The position numbers and the translations under genes are program-made. A model generated the notes under the pieces. The model was given only the letters and a program-made list of their open reading frames with translations. It did not search any database and had not been told where the DNA came from. A stretch of 64,000 nt of DNA, from the NCBI GenBank assembly GCA_030491005.1, contig JAKZMJ010000001.1:186001-250000 (forward strand), read 5' to 3'. The stretch is from Sulfurospirillum sp. (GTDB lineage Bacteria; Campylobacterota; Campylobacteria; Campylobacterales; Arcobacteraceae). Every line of letters begins with the position of its first letter. Within the stretch, counting starts at the first letter, position 1. Shown here piece after piece: positions 62,746-64,000 of this stretch.

Positions 62746-63303
62746 TTATGATTTTTTAAGTATTTGAAAATTATGTGATTTTTTGTCTATTTTTAGAGGT
62801 GCCCTTAATTTATCTGATGTCTTTAAAAATACTATTTTTATTTTACCAGCTTTTTTATGTTCAACTACAACTGAAAAATATTTATATTTAACTTTTTTGC
62901 CATAGGTTCCAAACTTTATATCTTTTAGTTTTTTATATTTATCATAGATACCATTAAGAGTGTTTCTATCTCCTAAAAAGTTCCATATTTTATTATTATT
63001 TGCTACTCTTGTAATAACTTTTAATCCTAGTTCATTCATCTCTTTAATGAATGAAGGTTTACTATACCAACTATCAACAAGTAAATAATCAGCATATATA
63101 CCACTATTTACAGCTCTTTTAACCATATCAATTGCTATTTGTGATTTGCCTTTTAGAGTTTCTAATCGTCTTTTATGTGCATTACTTCTATAATCTACAA
63201 TATGTATAAAATTGTCTAGTGCTACTCTTGCATATTTATTTGTAGCAATTGCAAAGTCTAACATGAAGTTAGAGAAACCATCACTATAGTTTAAAGATAC
63301 AAC
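62746..63303 (-). pseudogene. DDE transposase fragment truncated by IS200
   Basis: The frame is open from the IS200 junction at about 63303 (VVSLNYSDGFSNFMLDFAI) to the stop at 62746. It shows the internal part of an IS4/IS701-like transposase: DYRSNAHKRRLETLKGKSQIAIDMVKRAV, second Asp in YLLVDSWYSKPSFIKEMNELGLKVITRV, and KYKYFSVVVEHKKAGKIKIVFLKTS. Both the N-terminal part and the catalytic-Glu C-terminal part are missing, the former cut by IS200 copy 2. Confidence 0.8.
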
Positions 63304-63370
63304 ATTAATCTAAAAAAGGGTTAATTCCCCGTACCCTTGGGTCGCTAAAAAAGTTAGCTATAATAGAGAT

Positions 63371-63439
63371 ATGAGAGATGAACATATATACAAAAGTCAT
63401 AGGGTATCTATTTTGTCAAGAGAATATATTTTATTATGA
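63371..63439 (+). pseudogene. 22-codon false start of tnpA in IS200 copy 2
   Basis: Starts with the ten tnpA codons MRDEHIYKSH, then RVSILSREYILL and a stop that overlaps the true tnpA ATG as TTATGA. It sits directly behind the -10 element TATAAT (63359-63364), so any leaderless transcript would translate this mini-ORF first and reach tnpA by termination-reinitiation. Confidence 0.6.
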
Positions 63440-63891
63440 GAGATGAACATATATATAAAAGTCATAATAAGACTTTACTACTATATCATTTGGTATTTCC
63501 AGCTAAATATAGAAAAAAAGTATTTGATAATAAAATAGATAAAAAACTTAGAGAAGTATGTATTGATATATCTCAAAGATATGAAATTGTATTTGTAGAA
63601 ATTGGTAATGATGAAGATCATGTACATTTTTTAGTTCAAAGTGTACCAATAATATCTGTAACTAAACTAGTAACTACAATAAAAAGTATAACAGCAAGAG
63701 AGATATTTAAACAATTTCCTCAATTAAAAAAAGAAATGTGGGGTTCAAGTCTTTGGACAAGTGGATATTATGTAAATACAGTTGGACTCTACGCAAGTAA
63801 AGATACAATTAAAAATTATATTAAAAATCAAGGCTCAAATGAAAAAGAATATGTCAAAATATATGATGGACAATTAAAGTTTGATTTATAG
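63436..63891 (+). CDS. tnpA: IS200-type Y1 transposase TnpA (copy 2)
   Basis: A 151-residue HUH transposase, one residue different from copy 1. HUH motif HVHFLVQ and catalytic-Tyr segment intact. Upstream it has the 65-base insertion described for the mini-ORF, which places a stop-start overlap at its ATG. The final 68 bases of the window beyond the element hold no gene I can support. Confidence 0.94.
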   Translation: MRDEHIYKSHNKTLLLYHLVFPAKYRKKVFDNKIDKKLREVCIDISQRYEIVFVEIGNDEDHVHFLVQSVPIISVTKLVTTIKSITAREIFKQFPQLKKEMWGSSLWTSGYYVNTVGLYASKDTIKNYIKNQGSNEKEYVKIYDGQLKFDL

Positions 63892-64000
63892 AAAAAGATA
63901 CCCCATACCCTTGGGTCGGTGGAGCATCATTTACACTTAAAATAATATTGTCAATAGACATGAAAATTTTGGATTAAGTAGTGATAACATGCTTGTTATT

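Larger units (their letters stand above)
63305..63932 (+). mobile_element. IS200/IS605-family element, copy 2
   Basis: Same ends as copy 1 (CCCCGTACCCTTGGGTCG at the left, the same palindrome with one change at the right). It is 65 bases longer between promoter and tnpA, because the first 30 bases of tnpA are repeated upstream with a 35-base filler. It interrupts the DDE transposase fragment on its left. Confidence 0.88.

Overview
The window is AT-rich throughout (roughly a quarter to 30 % G+C by eye). Its housekeeping genes are those of a Campylobacterota (epsilonproteobacterial) chromosome, most like the Arcobacter group: NifS/NifU-type Fe-S assembly, an HD-domain RNase Y, a short FtsY, and TRAP/ABC-based use of amino and sugar acids. 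The species assignment is inference from gene content and style; no rRNA or tRNA gene was found.

Layout. 1-12.5 kb is core genome: the 3' three quarters of an RND pump, argD, a ClpP-fold lipoprotein, guaA, nifS-nifU behind a Fur-box-like site, 5-FCL-rny, and a TlpA-like lipoprotein-ftsY pair. 12.5-15.9 kb holds a PLP enzyme coupled to ftsY, then an HxlR regulator divergent from a membrane protein carrying half a nucleotidyltransferase domain, overlapped by an isochorismatase-like hydrolase. 16-22 kb is a nest of mobile DNA: a decayed IS256 is split by a 5.1 kb composite transposon made of two IS481 copies with a 6 bp target duplication. Its cargo is a 2-oxoglutarate oxygenase, an EamA exporter, an IS200 and the tail of a ColE1-type plasmid mobilization region. 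22-24.9 kb is a scrambled second version of the ftsY/PLP/hxlR locus: a core of about 1.64 kb nearly identical to the first sits between diverged remnants, and an SUMF1-domain gene has a promoter homologous to the one of the membrane/nucleotidyltransferase gene.

25-36.7 kb is a hydroxyproline catabolic island: 1-pyrroline-4-hydroxy-2-carboxylate deaminase, 2-oxoglutarate semialdehyde dehydrogenase, a pyrroline-2-carboxylate reductase-like protein, a 4-hydroxyproline epimerase (Cys/Cys), a D-amino-acid dehydrogenase, a complete polar amino acid ABC transporter, an EamA transporter, a trans-3-hydroxyproline dehydratase (Cys/Thr) and a GntR regulator. Together these could take 4-hydroxyproline to 2-oxoglutarate and 3-hydroxyproline to proline. 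A LysR gene, ttcA-like, DedA and dbpA follow. 40.5-48.7 kb is a sugar-acid cluster: GntR, eda, kdgK and LacI on one strand; a TRAP transporter and an IlvD/Edd dehydratase on the other. The predicted route is uptake, dehydration to a 2-keto-3-deoxy acid, phosphorylation, and cleavage to pyruvate plus glyceraldehyde 3-phosphate. 48.9-50.6 kb has an aminotransferase-RidA pair that is visibly less AT-rich than its neighbours.

50.6-64 kb is an insertion-sequence graveyard (IS66 type, ISAs1, two further DDE elements, IS630, IS5, another DDE fragment, IS200) with stranded genes between: an aldehyde dehydrogenase with palindromic operator-like sites, a metallophosphoesterase that seems to have lost its N-terminus, an HTH/membrane-protein pair and an unrecognised 233-residue protein. 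Most of these ISs carry the same extended -10 element, AGCTATAAT, in front of their transposase.
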